This document shows, piece by piece, positions 34,596-45,048 of a DNA stretch of 64,000 nt (position 1 is its first letter; every line of letters begins with the position of its first letter). Location: contig NZ_SELS01000019.1 of NCBI RefSeq assembly GCF_004197395.1, forward strand, positions 62,001-126,000. The letters are read 5' to 3'. The position numbers and the translations under genes were made by a program. Origin of the DNA: Paraburkholderia sp. UYCP14C. GTDB lineage: Bacteria > Pseudomonadota > Gammaproteobacteria > Burkholderiales > Burkholderiaceae. The notes beneath the pieces were generated by a model. The model was not told the DNA's origin and ran no database searches. It saw only the letters and a program-made list of their open reading frames with translations.

Positions 34596-36359
34596 ATGAA
34601 TATGCCCAGCGCGGAATTCTCCACGTCGGATACGACCCCCCATCACGAAGCAGACTCTATCGGCGCCACCGTGCTCATGAAGGCACTGGCCGACGAAGAC
34701 GTCGAGTTCATCTGGGGCTATCCCGGCGGCTCGGTACTCTACATTTACGACGAGCTGTACAAGCAGGACAAGTTCGAGCACGTGCTCGTGCGCCACGAAC
34801 AGGCCGCCGTGCATGCTGCCGACGCCTATGCCCGCTCCACCGGCAAGGTCGGCGTGTGTCTCGTGACCTCCGGCCCCGGCGTCACCAATGCGGTGACCGG
34901 CATCGCCACCGCCTATATGGATTCGATCCCGATGGTGGTGATCAGCGGCCAGGTGCCGACTGCCGCGATCGGTCAGGATGCATTCCAGGAATGCGACACG
35001 GTCGGCATCACGCGTCCCTGCGTGAAGCACAACTTCCTCGTGAAGGACGTGCGCGATCTCGCCGCCACCGTCAAGAAAGCTTTCTACATCGCCCGTACCG
35101 GCCGTCCCGGTCCGGTCCTGATCGACATTCCGAAGGACGTGTCGAAGGCACCGTGCCAATACGAGCCGATCAAGAGCGTGTCGCTGCGCTCGTACAACCC
35201 CGTCACGAAGGGCCACTCCGGTCAGATCCGCAAGGCGGTATCGCTGCTGCTGTCGGCGAAGCGCCCGTATATCTACACCGGCGGCGGCATCGTGCTCGCG
35301 GATGCGTCGCGTGAGCTGAACCAGTTTGTCGATCTGCTCGGCTATCCGGTCACCAACACGCTGATGGGTCTGGGCGGCTACCGCTCGAGCGACAAGAAAT
35401 TCCTCGGCATGCTCGGCATGCACGGTACGTACGAAGCCAACATGGCGATGCAGCACTGCGACGTGCTGATCGCCATCGGCGCACGCTTTGACGACCGCGT
35501 GATCGGCGATCCGACTCACTTCGCGTCGCGGCCGCGCAAGATCATCCATATCGACATCGATCCTTCCTCCATTTCCAAGCGCGTCAAGGTCGACATTCCG
35601 ATCGTCGGCGACGTGAAGGAAGTGCTGAAAGAACTGATCGAGCAGTTGCAGACGGCCGAGCATGGCCCCGACACCGCGGCGCTCGCCGACTGGTGGAAGG
35701 ATATCGAAGGCTGGCGCTCGAAAGACTGCCTCAAGTTCGACCGCAAGAGCGAGATCATCAAGCCGCAGTACGTGGTCGAAAAGGCGTGGGAGCTGACCGA
35801 CGGCAACGCGTTCGTCTGCTCCGACGTCGGCCAGCACCAGATGTGGGCCGCGCAGTTCTACAAGTTCAACAAGCCGCGTCGCTGGATCAACTCCGGTGGC
35901 CTCGGCACGATGGGCTTCGGCTTGCCGGCCGCGATGGGCGTGAAGATGGCCCATCCGGACGACGACGTGCTGTGCATCACGGGCGAAGGCTCGATCCAGA
36001 TGTGCATTCAGGAGCTGTCGACCTGCAAGCAGTACGATCTGCCGATCAAGATCATTTCGCTGAATAACCGCTATCTGGGCATGGTGCGCCAGTGGCAGCA
36101 GATCGAATACAGCAAGCGCTATTCGCATTCGTACATGGATGCGCTGCCGGACTTCGTGAAGCTCGCCGAAGCGTACGGTCACGTGGGCATGCGCATCGAG
36201 CGCACGGCCGATGTGGAACCGGCGCTGAAGGAAGCGCTGCGCCTGAAGGATCGCACGGTGTTTCTCGACTTCCAGACCGACCCGACCGAAAACGTCTGGC
36301 CGATGGTTCAGGCCGGCAAGGGCATCACCGAGATGCTCATGGGTTCGGAAGATCTTTAA
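34596..36359 (+). CDS. ilvB: Acetolactate synthase large subunit
   Basis: Thiamine diphosphate enzyme condensing two pyruvates (or pyruvate and 2-oxobutyrate) in the first step of Val/Leu/Ile synthesis. 587 residues from the ATG at 34596, preceded by AAAGGTG. Catalytic Glu in VRHEQAAVHAADAYAR near residue 65; cofactor region SDVGQHQMWAAQFYKFN near 410 and NSGGLGTMGFGLPAAMG. The usual GDGS thiamine motif reads GEGS (TGEGSIQMCIQEL), a conservative Asp to Glu change. Together with ilvH and ilvC it forms a likely transcription unit. Confidence 0.98.
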   Translation: MNMPSAEFSTSDTTPHHEADSIGATVLMKALADEDVEFIWGYPGGSVLYIYDELYKQDKFEHVLVRHEQAAVHAADAYARSTGKVGVCLVTSGPGVTNAVTGIATAYMDSIPMVVISGQVPTAAIGQDAFQECDTVGITRPCVKHNFLVKDVRDLAATVKKAFYIARTGRPGPVLIDIPKDVSKAPCQYEPIKSVSLRSYNPVTKGHSGQIRKAVSLLLSAKRPYIYTGGGIVLADASRELNQFVDLLGYPVTNTLMGLGGYRSSDKKFLGMLGMHGTYEANMAMQHCDVLIAIGARFDDRVIGDPTHFASRPRKIIHIDIDPSSISKRVKVDIPIVGDVKEVLKELIEQLQTAEHGPDTAALADWWKDIEGWRSKDCLKFDRKSEIIKPQYVVEKAWELTDGNAFVCSDVGQHQMWAAQFYKFNKPRRWINSGGLGTMGFGLPAAMGVKMAHPDDDVLCITGEGSIQMCIQELSTCKQYDLPIKIISLNNRYLGMVRQWQQIEYSKRYSHSYMDALPDFVKLAEAYGHVGMRIERTADVEPALKEALRLKDRTVFLDFQTDPTENVWPMVQAGKGITEMLMGSEDL

Positions 36360-36483
36360 CGACGGGGCGTTTGGTTAAATCCAGCGCTGGCTTCGTGATG
36401 CGCGCCTTCACAAAAGGCGAGGGCAGACGAAGCGGCGCCGCTCCGCTCGCAGACATCGACACTACATCTGGAAGAAGCGAAAC

Positions 36484-36975
36484 ATGAGACACATCATTTC
36501 CGTCCTGCTGGAAAACGAACCGGGCGCGCTGTCGCGCGTGGTGGGTCTGTTCTCGGCACGCGGCTACAACATTGAAACCTTGACGGTGGCTCCGACCGAA
36601 GACCGTTCGCTGTCGCGCATGACCATCGTCTCCGTTGGCTCGGACGACGTGATCGAACAGATCACGAAGCATCTGAACCGCCTGATCGAGGTGGTGAAAG
36701 TGGTCGACCTTACCGAGGGCGCCCACATCGAACGCGAGCTGATGCTGATCAAGGTGAGGGCGGTCGGCAAGGAACGTGAGGAGATGAAGCGGATGTCGGA
36801 CATTTTCCGCGGCCGCATCATCGACGTCACCGAAAAGACCTACACGATCGAACTGACGGGGGCGAGCGACAAGCTCGACGCCTTCATCGAGGGGCTCGAT
36901 TCCACGGCGATTCTCGAGACGGTCCGTACGGGCAGCTCGGGCATCGGTCGCGGCGAGCGCATTCTGAAGGTCTGA
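36484..36975 (+). CDS. ilvH: Acetolactate synthase small (regulatory) subunit
   Basis: 163-residue ACT-domain subunit that binds valine and activates and feedback-controls the large subunit. It begins MRHIISVLLENEPGALSRVV with the ACT effector-binding loop, followed by RGYNIETLTVAPTEDRSLSR. It is the usual length for IlvH/IlvN of the IlvI type. It lies 124 bp after ilvB and 105 bp before ilvC. Confidence 0.97.
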   Translation: MRHIISVLLENEPGALSRVVGLFSARGYNIETLTVAPTEDRSLSRMTIVSVGSDDVIEQITKHLNRLIEVVKVVDLTEGAHIERELMLIKVRAVGKEREEMKRMSDIFRGRIIDVTEKTYTIELTGASDKLDAFIEGLDSTAILETVRTGSSGIGRGERILKV

Positions 36976-36989
36976 CGTCACGATCGAAA

Positions 36990-37016
36990 GGCCGGGCAAC
37001 GCGGCATCGCCCGGCC
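36990..37016 (+). other. Hairpin between ilvH and ilvC
   Basis: GGCCGGGC (36990-36997) pairs with GCCCGGCC (37009-37016) over an 11-nt loop. There is no T-run. It may stabilise the ilvBH message or cause partial termination. Confidence 0.6.
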
Positions 37017-37053
37017 GGCAATAACAACATTCGCAGTATCTGAATTTCTCTGA

Positions 37054-38097
<1,044 letters not shown>

Positions 38098-38156
38098 GCG
38101 TCTCGACGTAACGAGGTCCGGCGCGGCGCTTCGGCGCGGCGGCCGGGCCAGTCAAA

Positions 38157-38192
38157 AAGCCGTCCAAGGGTGCTGAACCCTGGGCGGCTTTT
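38157..38192 (+). terminator. Terminator after ilvC
   Basis: A 13-bp stem with one bulged base (AAGCCGTCC and AGGG pairing with CCCT and GGGCGGCTT), 7-nt loop, followed by TTGC after the closing TT. It lies 60 bp after ilvC and just before psd. Confidence 0.8.
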
Positions 38193-38229
38193 GCTATCCT
38201 ACGGTTTTACAAAAACACAGAAGCCATCC

Positions 38230-38868
38230 ATGAATTACCCTCATCCGATCATCGCGCGAGAAGGCTGGCCGTTTATCGCCATCGCGGCCGTCGTTGCATT
38301 ACTGGTTCACGCCTTCGCGGGGTTCGGCATTGCGTGGCTCTTCTGGCTGATCCTGATCTTCGTCGTGCAGTTCTTCCGTGATCCGGCGCGTCCGATTCCG
38401 ACCCAGGCCAACGCGGTACTGTGTCCCGCCGACGGTCGCATCGTCGCGGTGGAAACCGCGCATGACCCTTATGCGAATCGTGAAGCGCTGAAGATCAGCG
38501 TGTTCATGAACGTGTTCAACGTGCACTCGCAGCGCTCGCCGGTCGACGGCGCGATCTCGAAGGTCGAATACTTCCCCGGCGCATATCTGAACGCGGCGGT
38601 CGATAAGGCCTCGCTCGAAAACGAGCGCAATGCGGTCGTCATCGAAATGGCCGGCGGCCAGACGGTCACGTCGGTGCAGATTGCCGGCCTGATCGCGCGG
38701 CGCATTCTTTGCTACGTCCGTGCAGGCGAGCCGTTGACCCGCGGCCAGCGTTACGGTTTCATCCGCTTCGGTTCGCGCGTCGACGTGTATCTGCCGGTGG
38801 GCAGCCGTCCGCGCGTGTCGATCGGCGAGAAGGTGTCGGCGTCGTCCACGATCCTCGCCGAGCTGTAA
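38230..38868 (+). CDS. psd: Phosphatidylserine decarboxylase (short, archaeal-type)
   Basis: Makes phosphatidylethanolamine from phosphatidylserine at the inner membrane. 212 residues, the short form. Two N-terminal hydrophobic helices (residues about 17-48) precede the domain with [23 protein letters not shown] and [16 protein letters not shown]. The Gly-Ser of [11 protein letters not shown] near residue 180 is the self-cleavage site giving the pyruvoyl group. The ATG at 38230 gives [13 protein letters not shown]. It is directly upstream of pssA (24 bp), which makes its substrate. Confidence 0.96.
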   Translation: MNYPHPIIAREGWPFIAIAAVVALLVHAFAGFGIAWLFWLILIFVVQFFRDPARPIPTQANAVLCPADGRIVAVETAHDPYANREALKISVFMNVFNVHSQRSPVDGAISKVEYFPGAYLNAAVDKASLENERNAVVIEMAGGQTVTSVQIAGLIARRILCYVRAGEPLTRGQRYGFIRFGSRVDVYLPVGSRPRVSIGEKVSASSTILAEL

Positions 38869-38892
38869 AGCGGCATACAGGAGGTTGTCCGA

Positions 38893-39762
38893 ATGGCCGC
38901 ATTCAAACCGCGTCGACCCCGCACCAGCGGACCCCTGCCGCGTCCGTTTCGCCGCAACAAGCCGGTGGTCACGGAGTCGCCGGTCGCCGACAGCCGGCGC
39001 GCGCAGCGTCAGCAGTTCCTCAGAAAACGCGGCATCTACCTGCTGCCGAACGCGTTTACCACGGCCGCGCTGTTCTGCGGCTTCTTCGCCGTCGTGCAGG
39101 CGATGAACGTGCGCTTCGAGATCGCGGCGATCGCGATCTTCGTCGCGATGGTGCTCGATGGCATGGACGGCCGCGTCGCGCGCATGACGCATACGCAAAG
39201 CGCGTTCGGCGAGCAGTTCGATAGCCTGTCGGACATGGTGTCGTTCGGTGTCGCGCCGGCGCTCGTGATGTACGAGTGGATCCTGAAAGACCTCGGCCGA
39301 TGGGGCTGGCTCGCGGCGTTCGTCTATTGCTCGGGCGCGGCGCTGCGGCTCGCGCGTTTCAATACGAACATCGGCGTAGTCGACAAGCGTTTTTTCCAGG
39401 GCATGCCGAGTCCGGCCGCGGCGGCGCTGATCGCCGGATTCGTGTGGCTCGCCACCGACAACCGCGTGCCGCTGAAGCTCGTCTGGCTGCCGTGGGTCGC
39501 GTTCGTGCTGACCATCTATGCGGGCGTGACGATGGTGTCGAACGCGCCTTTCTATAGCGGCAAGGCGCTCGACGTACGGCATCGCGTGCCGTTCGGCGTG
39601 ATCCTGCTGGTGGTGGTCGCGTTCGTGCTCGTGTCGTCCGATCCGCCGTTGATGCTGTTCGGTCTATTCGTGCTGTACGGTCTGTCCGGCTACGTGTTCT
39701 GGGCGTATCAGGCGGTGCGCGGCAGGGCCAATCCGGCGCGTTCGATGTCGCACGACCGTTGA
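38893..39762 (+). CDS. pssA: CDP-diacylglycerol-serine O-phosphatidyltransferase
   Basis: Integral membrane enzyme transferring phosphatidyl from CDP-diacylglycerol to serine. 289 residues. The CDP-alcohol phosphotransferase signature is near residue 96: DGMDGRVARMTHTQSAFGEQ followed by FDSLSDMVSFGVAP, with all four Asp. About eight membrane helices follow. A basic N-terminal 45-residue tail precedes the first helix. A strong terminator follows at 39795. Confidence 0.97.
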   Translation: MAAFKPRRPRTSGPLPRPFRRNKPVVTESPVADSRRAQRQQFLRKRGIYLLPNAFTTAALFCGFFAVVQAMNVRFEIAAIAIFVAMVLDGMDGRVARMTHTQSAFGEQFDSLSDMVSFGVAPALVMYEWILKDLGRWGWLAAFVYCSGAALRLARFNTNIGVVDKRFFQGMPSPAAAALIAGFVWLATDNRVPLKLVWLPWVAFVLTIYAGVTMVSNAPFYSGKALDVRHRVPFGVILLVVVAFVLVSSDPPLMLFGLFVLYGLSGYVFWAYQAVRGRANPARSMSHDR

Positions 39763-39794
39763 CGATTTGAGCCGCGCTGCATCGCAGCGATGTA

Positions 39795-39828
39795 CGAAAA
39801 ACGGCAGCCCACGGGCTGCCGTTTTTCG
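39795..39828 (+). terminator. Strong terminator after pssA
   Basis: A perfect 16-bp inverted repeat (39795-39810 with 39813-39828) containing an A-run before and a T-run after the GC core. It could act in both directions and closes the psd-pssA unit. Confidence 0.9.
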
Positions 39829-40130
39829 TTGGTGCGTGCCATTACGAGGTCGCTTCGGACCGCGCCCCAGGCCGACCCGGCGTGCATTGCGCGGTGGCTG
39901 GAATGCCGCTATAGTCGTCGGATCAGTGCGTTGGCGTGGCCGATTTTGCCGGGTCGCCGAGACCGTTCGCTGCGCCGCGCCAACATGCTTCGTTCACGCC
40001 TTTATGCCTTTTTGCGTTCCGTCCGCACCGGCCGCGATCATCGCGATCGCCCTACCTCGCCAGCGGCGGCGCCCACCGTCCCATTCCAACACCAAGTCCC
40101 ACATCTGAACGACTCCCGAGGAGGCCCGAC
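39829..40130. other. leuA upstream region
   Basis: Holds the leuA promoter (39887-39915) and a leader of about 210 nt. A small frame from an ATG near 39985 runs across the leuA start but has no leucine-codon run and no likeness to a known leader peptide. I do not see a T-box or attenuator. Confidence 0.5.
39887..39915 (+). promoter_or_regulatory. Promoter of leuA
   Basis: -35 TTGCGC (39887-39892), exact 17-bp spacer, -10 TATAGT (39910-39915). Confidence 0.65.
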
Positions 40131-41678
40131 ATGTCCGACAAACTGATCATTTTCGACACCACGCTGCGTGACGGCGAGCAATCGCCCGGCGCGTCGATGA
40201 CGAAGGAAGAGAAGATCCGCATCGCCAGGCAACTCGAGCGGATGAGAGTCGACGTGATCGAAGCGGGCTTCGCGGCCAGCTCGAACGGCGACTTCGACGC
40301 GATCCATACGATCGCGGGCCTCGTGAAGGACAGCACGATCTGCTCGCTTGCGCGCGCGAACGACAAGGACATTCAGAAGGCCGCCGACGCGCTGAAACCG
40401 GCCGACCATTTCCGCATCCACACGTTTATCGCGACGTCGCCGCTGCACATGGAGAAGAAACTGCGGATGACGCCCGAGCAGGTATTCGAGCAGGCCAAGC
40501 TGGCGGTGCGTTTCGCGCGCAAGTTCACCGACGACGTCGAATTCTCGCCGGAAGACGGCAGCCGCTCGGATATGGACTTCCTGTGCCGCGTGCTGGAAGC
40601 GGTGATCGCCGAAGGCGCGACCACGATTAACATCGCCGACACGGTCGGCTACGGCGTGCCGGAGCTCTATGGCCAACTCGTGAAAACGCTGCGCGAGCGC
40701 ATTCCGAACTCGCACAAGGCGGTGTTCTCCGTGCATTGCCACAACGACCTCGGCATGGCGGTCGCGAATTCGCTCGCCGGCGTGCAGATTGGCGGTGCGC
40801 GCCAGGTCGAATGCACGATCAACGGTCTCGGCGAGCGCGCGGGCAATACGTCGCTCGAAGAGATCGTGATGGCGGTGAAGACCCGCAAGGATTACTTCGG
40901 ACTCGACGTCGGCCTCGATACGACGCAGATCGTGCCGGCTTCGAAGCTCGTGTCGCAGATCACCGGCTTCGTCGTGCAACCGAACAAGGCCGTGGTCGGC
41001 GCGAACGCCTTTGCTCACGCATCGGGCATCCACCAGGACGGCGTGCTGAAGGCGCGCGACACCTACGAAATCATGCGCGCGGAAGACGTGGGCTGGACCG
41101 CGAACAAGATCGTGCTGGGCAAGCTGTCGGGCCGCAACGCGTTCAAGCAGCGTCTGCAGGAACTCGGCATCGCGCTGGACAGCGAAGCCGAACTGAATGC
41201 CGCGTTCGCGCGCTTCAAGGAACTCGCCGACCGCAAGGCGGAGATCTTCGACGAAGACATCATCGCGATCGTCAACGAGGAATCGGCGGAAGCGCACGAG
41301 AAGGAGCACTACAAGTTTCTGTCGATGTCGCAGCATTCGGAAACCGGCGAGCCGCCGCACGCGAAGGTCGTGTTCTCGGTAGAGGGTAAAGAGATCACCG
41401 GCGAAGCGCGCGGCAACGGCCCGGTCGACGCCACCCTCAATGCGATCGAAACGGAAGTGGGCAGCGGCTCCGAACTGCTGCTGTACTCGGTCAACGCGAT
41501 TACGACCGGCACGCAGGCGCAGGGCGAAGTGACCGTGCGGCTGTCGAAGGCCGGGCGCATCGTCAACGGAACAGGCACGGATCCGGATATCGTCGCGGCG
41601 TCCGCGAAGGCGTATTTCTCGGCGCTCAACAAGCTCTACTCGAATGCGGACAAGCTGAATCCGCAACGCTCGGAGTAG
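40131..41678 (+). CDS. leuA: 2-isopropylmalate synthase
   Basis: First committed step of leucine synthesis: condenses 2-oxoisovalerate and acetyl-CoA. 515 residues. Catalytic TIM barrel begins with [18 protein letters not shown] (Arg and Asp of the active site); metal-binding HxH in [15 protein letters not shown] near residue 204; NGLGERAGN and [11 protein letters not shown] follow. The C-terminal regulatory domain for leucine feedback spans about 380-510. A GAGGAGG-like site precedes the ATG. It is downstream of the ilv genes but has its own promoter and terminator. Confidence 0.98.
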   Translation: MSDKLIIFDTTLRDGEQSPGASMTKEEKIRIARQLERMRVDVIEAGFAASSNGDFDAIHTIAGLVKDSTICSLARANDKDIQKAADALKPADHFRIHTFIATSPLHMEKKLRMTPEQVFEQAKLAVRFARKFTDDVEFSPEDGSRSDMDFLCRVLEAVIAEGATTINIADTVGYGVPELYGQLVKTLRERIPNSHKAVFSVHCHNDLGMAVANSLAGVQIGGARQVECTINGLGERAGNTSLEEIVMAVKTRKDYFGLDVGLDTTQIVPASKLVSQITGFVVQPNKAVVGANAFAHASGIHQDGVLKARDTYEIMRAEDVGWTANKIVLGKLSGRNAFKQRLQELGIALDSEAELNAAFARFKELADRKAEIFDEDIIAIVNEESAEAHEKEHYKFLSMSQHSETGEPPHAKVVFSVEGKEITGEARGNGPVDATLNAIETEVGSGSELLLYSVNAITTGTQAQGEVTVRLSKAGRIVNGTGTDPDIVAASAKAYFSALNKLYSNADKLNPQRSE

Positions 41679-41708
41679 CGCGCAAGCTCGACTGTGGATC
41701 GAAAGGAG

Positions 41709-41743
41709 AAGCCCCGCTGTGGCTGACACGCGGGGCTTTTTTT
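41709..41743 (+). terminator. Terminator after leuA
   Basis: 9-bp stem AAGCCCCGC / GCGGGGCTT (41709-41717 and 41730-41738) followed by a run of T, 30 bp after leuA and before the convergent sulP gene. Confidence 0.88.
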
Positions 41744-41783
41744 CGCCTTCATCGCGCATGGGCGGTGGCGAGATGCTGCGGAA

Positions 41784-43346
41784 CTACTCCGCCGTCGGGC
41801 GCCGCAGCGACCAGCCGCGAGTTGCGCGCGCCTGCTCCCGGACCTGATACCTGACGTCGACGCTGATCTCGCGGCGGGGCGCATCGGCGGCGAACGCGTC
41901 CAGCAGCTCGCGCACGTCGTGATCGACAAAATCGGCGCGTGTTGCGTCGACGATCACGGTGGCGCCATCCGGAATCTGCTGCAGATAGTGCTTGAGCGGC
42001 ACCTTGCCGAGAAACGACACGTCCTTGCGAAACGACAGCAGGTAGTGATCGCCATGCTGCGCGAGCACGATCGGGCCGCGCAGGTTTGCGTATAGCGCAA
42101 ACAGCATGCTGCACAGGATGCCGAGCACGATACCGATCAGCAGATCGGTGACGAGCACACCGACGAGTGTGACGACGAACGGCGCGAACGGCGCGAATCC
42201 CTGCCGCGCGAGCCCGGCGAACAACGACGGCTTGGCGAGTTTGAACCCGGTGAAGATCAGGATCGCGCCCAGGCAGGCGAGCGGAATCAGGTTGATCACG
42301 CTCGTGAGCGCGAACACGCTGACGAGAAGCAGCACGCCGTGAACGATTGCCGAGAGCCGGCTTTTTGCGCCGGCATGCACGTTCGCGGAGCTCCGCACGA
42401 TCACCGCGGTGATCGGCAGGCCGCCGATCGCACCCGCGATCAGATTGCCCACCCCCTGCGCCTTCAGTTCGCGATCGGGAGGCGCGCGGCGGCGCTCCGG
42501 ATCGATCTGCTCGACCGCTTCGAGGCTCAGTAGCGTTTCGAGGCTGGCGACGATCGCGATCGTGATAGCAATGCGCCAAATGTCGGGATTGATGAGCTGG
42601 GCGAACCCTGGGCCGAAGTCGGCCGACGCGAGCGCGGCTTGCAGTGCCGCGAACGATTCGAGCGACGGCAACGCGACCCGTCGCTCGGCGGCCGGTGCGA
42701 GCGATGGCGCGACGAGATTCAGCGCGAGCGTCGCGCCGATGCCGAGCAGCACCACCGCGAGCGGCGCAGGCATGATCCGCACGACAGCGAAGCGGCGCAG
42801 CGCGCGCGTTTCCCAGCCGGCGAGTATCGCGAGCGACAGCAGCGTGATCAGCACGGCGGTCAGCGAGATCGCGCCGAACGGCGTTGCGACCACGGTCGCC
42901 GACTGGACGGCGTGATCGATGCCGGACAAGCCCAGCGCGACGGGAAACTGCTTGAGGATCAGCAGCACGCCGATGGCCGCGAGCATTCCCTTGATCACCG
43001 GCGACGGCACGTAGGCGGCGAAGCGGCCGGCCTTGAGCATGCCGAAGCCGAACTGGATGACGCCCGACAGCAGTACGGCCAGCAGGAAAGCGGGAAAGCC
43101 GCCAAGCCGCGCGATGCCGTCGACGACGATCACGACGAGGCCCGCGGCCGGGCCACTAACGCTCAGGCGCGAGCCGCTCAGCGCGGCAACGACGAGCCCG
43201 CCTATGATGCCGGACACCAGCCCCGCGAACGGGTCGACGCCCGATGCGTGAGCGATGCCGAGGCAAAGCGGCAGGGCCACCAGGAAAACGGCCGTGCCGG
43301 CGAGCACGTCGCGCTGGAGTGCGGAGAAAGAGATTTGAGGATTCAT
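41784..43346 (-). CDS. SulP family anion transporter, probable bicarbonate transporter
   Basis: 520-residue inner-membrane transporter. SulP core: ALPLCLGIAHASGVDPFAGL near residue 25, then SGPAAGLVVIVV, about 12 to 14 helices, and a conserved AGAIGGLPITAVIVRSSANV segment near 308. A C-terminal STAS domain (about 425-505) includes ATVIVDATRADFVDHDV. The carbonic anhydrase gene lies 101 bp upstream in the same direction. This pairing suggests a BicA-like sodium/bicarbonate or proton-coupled carrier rather than sulfate uptake, but substrate is inferred. Confidence 0.93.
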   Translation of the reverse strand: MNPQISFSALQRDVLAGTAVFLVALPLCLGIAHASGVDPFAGLVSGIIGGLVVAALSGSRLSVSGPAAGLVVIVVDGIARLGGFPAFLLAVLLSGVIQFGFGMLKAGRFAAYVPSPVIKGMLAAIGVLLILKQFPVALGLSGIDHAVQSATVVATPFGAISLTAVLITLLSLAILAGWETRALRRFAVVRIMPAPLAVVLLGIGATLALNLVAPSLAPAAERRVALPSLESFAALQAALASADFGPGFAQLINPDIWRIAITIAIVASLETLLSLEAVEQIDPERRRAPPDRELKAQGVGNLIAGAIGGLPITAVIVRSSANVHAGAKSRLSAIVHGVLLLVSVFALTSVINLIPLACLGAILIFTGFKLAKPSLFAGLARQGFAPFAPFVVTLVGVLVTDLLIGIVLGILCSMLFALYANLRGPIVLAQHGDHYLLSFRKDVSFLGKVPLKHYLQQIPDGATVIVDATRADFVDHDVRELLDAFAADAPRREISVDVRYQVREQARATRGWSLRRPTAE

Positions 43347-43447
43347 GGTGTCGAAAAGCGAAAGGTGGGGCGCCGAACGGGGCGTGGCTCGAAGGCAAGT
43401 CCGCTTTGCGCTCGTCCGCGGTTCAAGTGGGGCGGCATCGCGCTTTG

Positions 43448-44083
43448 CTAGGCCGCGCTGTGCGCGGCGGTCGTGCAGGTCATCGCGTCGTCGGAGGTGT
43501 AGCCGGAGGTGAGAACCTTGATGCGTCCGTCGTCGAGCGCAAAGATCCAGCCGTGCACGAGCGGCGCCGGATCAGCCTCGCGCACGATCGGGCTCGCCCG
43601 CAACTGCCGCACCTGTTCGAGCACGTTCAGCTCGGCAAGGCGGTTGATGCGATCCGGCCCGGTTGCCGCGCCGTCCAGTTCCGCGTGATGCGTTTTCGCG
43701 AGTGCGCAGAGCGGCGCGATCCGCCGATTCACATGGGGCAGCGCCGGGTCCGGGGGCAGCAGCGCGGCGCGCACGCCACCGCAGCCATAGTGGCCGCAGA
43801 CGATCACATGGCCGACCTTGAGCACGCGCACCGCGTATTCGAGGACGCTCGCGGCGTTGTCGTCTTCGGGATGAAACAGGTTGGCGATGTTGCGATGGAC
43901 GAAAAGATCGCCGGGCTCGCAACGCGTGATCGTTTCGGCAGGCACGCGACTGTCCGCGCAGCCGATCCACAGAATGTGCGGGTTCTGTCCGCGCACGAGG
44001 TCGCGAAAAAATGCCGGATTGCCCGCCGCGGTTTCATGCGCCCACGCGACGTTGGCGACCAGCAGGTGTTTGGGTCGGTTCAT
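43448..44083 (-). CDS. can: Beta-class carbonic anhydrase
   Basis: Zinc enzyme interconverting carbon dioxide and bicarbonate. 211 residues. Zinc ligands: Cys in IGCADSRVPAE near residue 42 with the Asp-Arg dyad, and His and Cys in CGHYGCGGVRAAL near 98-101. It begins MNRPKHLLVANVAWAHETAA and contains FVHRNIANLF. Upstream of and co-directional with the SulP transporter gene. Typical cytoplasmic enzyme without signal peptide. Confidence 0.96.
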   Translation of the reverse strand: MNRPKHLLVANVAWAHETAAGNPAFFRDLVRGQNPHILWIGCADSRVPAETITRCEPGDLFVHRNIANLFHPEDDNAASVLEYAVRVLKVGHVIVCGHYGCGGVRAALLPPDPALPHVNRRIAPLCALAKTHHAELDGAATGPDRINRLAELNVLEQVRQLRASPIVREADPAPLVHGWIFALDDGRIKVLTSGYTSDDAMTCTTAAHSAA

Positions 44084-44244
44084 CGTAGCAACTCCGTAGT
44101 AAAGGCAATTGACCAGGCATCCGACTGAGTCGCGACTGCGCGGTTGATCGCGAGCCGGTGCCCGAACGGGTGTTTACAATAACCTTTCTTTGGTCGGATG
44201 GTTGACGTAAACAGGATAAAATTCTTCCTTATGCTTTGAGAATA

Positions 44245-44273
44245 AAAAAGCCGCCTACGGAAGGCGGCTTTTT
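44245..44273 (-). terminator. Terminator after the BamE-like lipoprotein gene
   Basis: Perfect 12-bp stem AAAAAGCCGCCT / AGGCGGCTTTTT with a 5-nt loop. It lies 37 bp beyond the stop of the leftward lipoprotein gene and ends in a T-run on the minus strand. A/T runs on both sides may let it work in both directions. Confidence 0.9.
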
Positions 44274-44310
44274 GAGATTTGGCGCTTCTGCCGAAGACGG
44301 CGCTCAACGC

Positions 44311-44862
44311 TCAGAACAGGCTGCGGCGGTCGGGGTCGTGCAGCGGGTCGGGGGTCTTCTGCGTGAGGCGCAAGATGCCCTGGTCGTCGAAGTAGAAGCT
44401 GTACAGCATGTACCAGACGTTGTCTTCGAGATAGCGATAGGTCCAGACTTCGCGCCGCATCAGCGGGAAGTACGACGTTTCGACCGGACGTCCGAAGTTC
44501 ACCAGCACGTCGCTGCGCGTCCATTTGCCGATCTCGGCGCGATAGAACTCGGTGGGCTGCAGCACCTGGCGCATGTCGACGATCTTGCCGGCCGCGTCGA
44601 TGTCGGCGGCGGTGGTGGTCTCGCCCATCGGTTGGGTCGGCCACATCAGACGCTTGCCGCCGTCGGGCAAGTCATAGGTTTCGCGCGGCGGACCAAGTCG
44701 CGCGATCACCGTCGATGCGTCCGCTCCCGGTTGATACTGTTGCCACGGCTGCGCGCAGCCGGCGAGCGCGAGCGCGCTCAGGCAAACGAGCGCGGCACGG
44801 CGCAGACTGGCGCCGGCCGGGCCCGTGAAAGAGGCCGCCGTGCGGTGGTGGCGGTTCGACAT
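44311..44862 (-). CDS. BamE/SmpA-like outer-membrane lipoprotein
   Basis: 183 residues. Signal peptide of a lipoprotein with a lipobox LALAGC (Cys near residue 36) after a basic start MSNRHHRTAA. Mature part: STVIARLGPPRETYDLPDGG, then MRQVLQPTEF and RSDVLVNFGRPVETSYFPL; two copies of a BamE/SmpA-like unit (a turn with GxP and a beta strand with W/Y). Start at ATG 44860-44862, which has a GGAGG site 5 nt upstream. Function is likely outer-membrane maintenance; it is not the usual BamE and no partner genes adjoin it. Confidence 0.85.
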   Translation of the reverse strand: MSNRHHRTAASFTGPAGASLRRAALVCLSALALAGCAQPWQQYQPGADASTVIARLGPPRETYDLPDGGKRLMWPTQPMGETTTAADIDAAGKIVDMRQVLQPTEFYRAEIGKWTRSDVLVNFGRPVETSYFPLMRREVWTYRYLEDNVWYMLYSFYFDDQGILRLTQKTPDPLHDPDRRSLF

Positions 44863-44988
44863 GTATTCCTCCGATGGCGTTTGAATAGCGGTTCTTATCA
44901 TCGAGACGCGCTATTTTGACACGCGCTGTGGCGAACAATTGCGCTGCCTGAGCGCGCGTCGCCTCCGAACGGTAACGAATGCGCCGGC

Positions 44989-45018
44989 TTGCCTATTCCT
45001 TGCGCGTCGTCCTATGAT
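44989..45018 (+). promoter_or_regulatory. Promoter of the solute-binding protein gene
   Basis: -35 TTGCCT (44989-44994), 18-bp spacer, -10 TATGAT (45013-45018), placing the start of transcription about 24 bp before the ATG. Confidence 0.55.
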
Positions 45019-45048
45019 CCGCGCTTCAAAGATTCAGGCGGGACGACC

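Noticed and set aside
39985-40146. Small ORF overlapping the leuA start as a leucine leader peptide
   Set aside because: It has only scattered Leu codons, no attenuator hairpin follows, and it overlaps the leuA start out of frame.
44084-44240. Promoter for the carbonic anhydrase gene
   Set aside because: AT-rich with several near-matches (TATTGT, TAAAAT-like) but no pair with acceptable spacing could be singled out.
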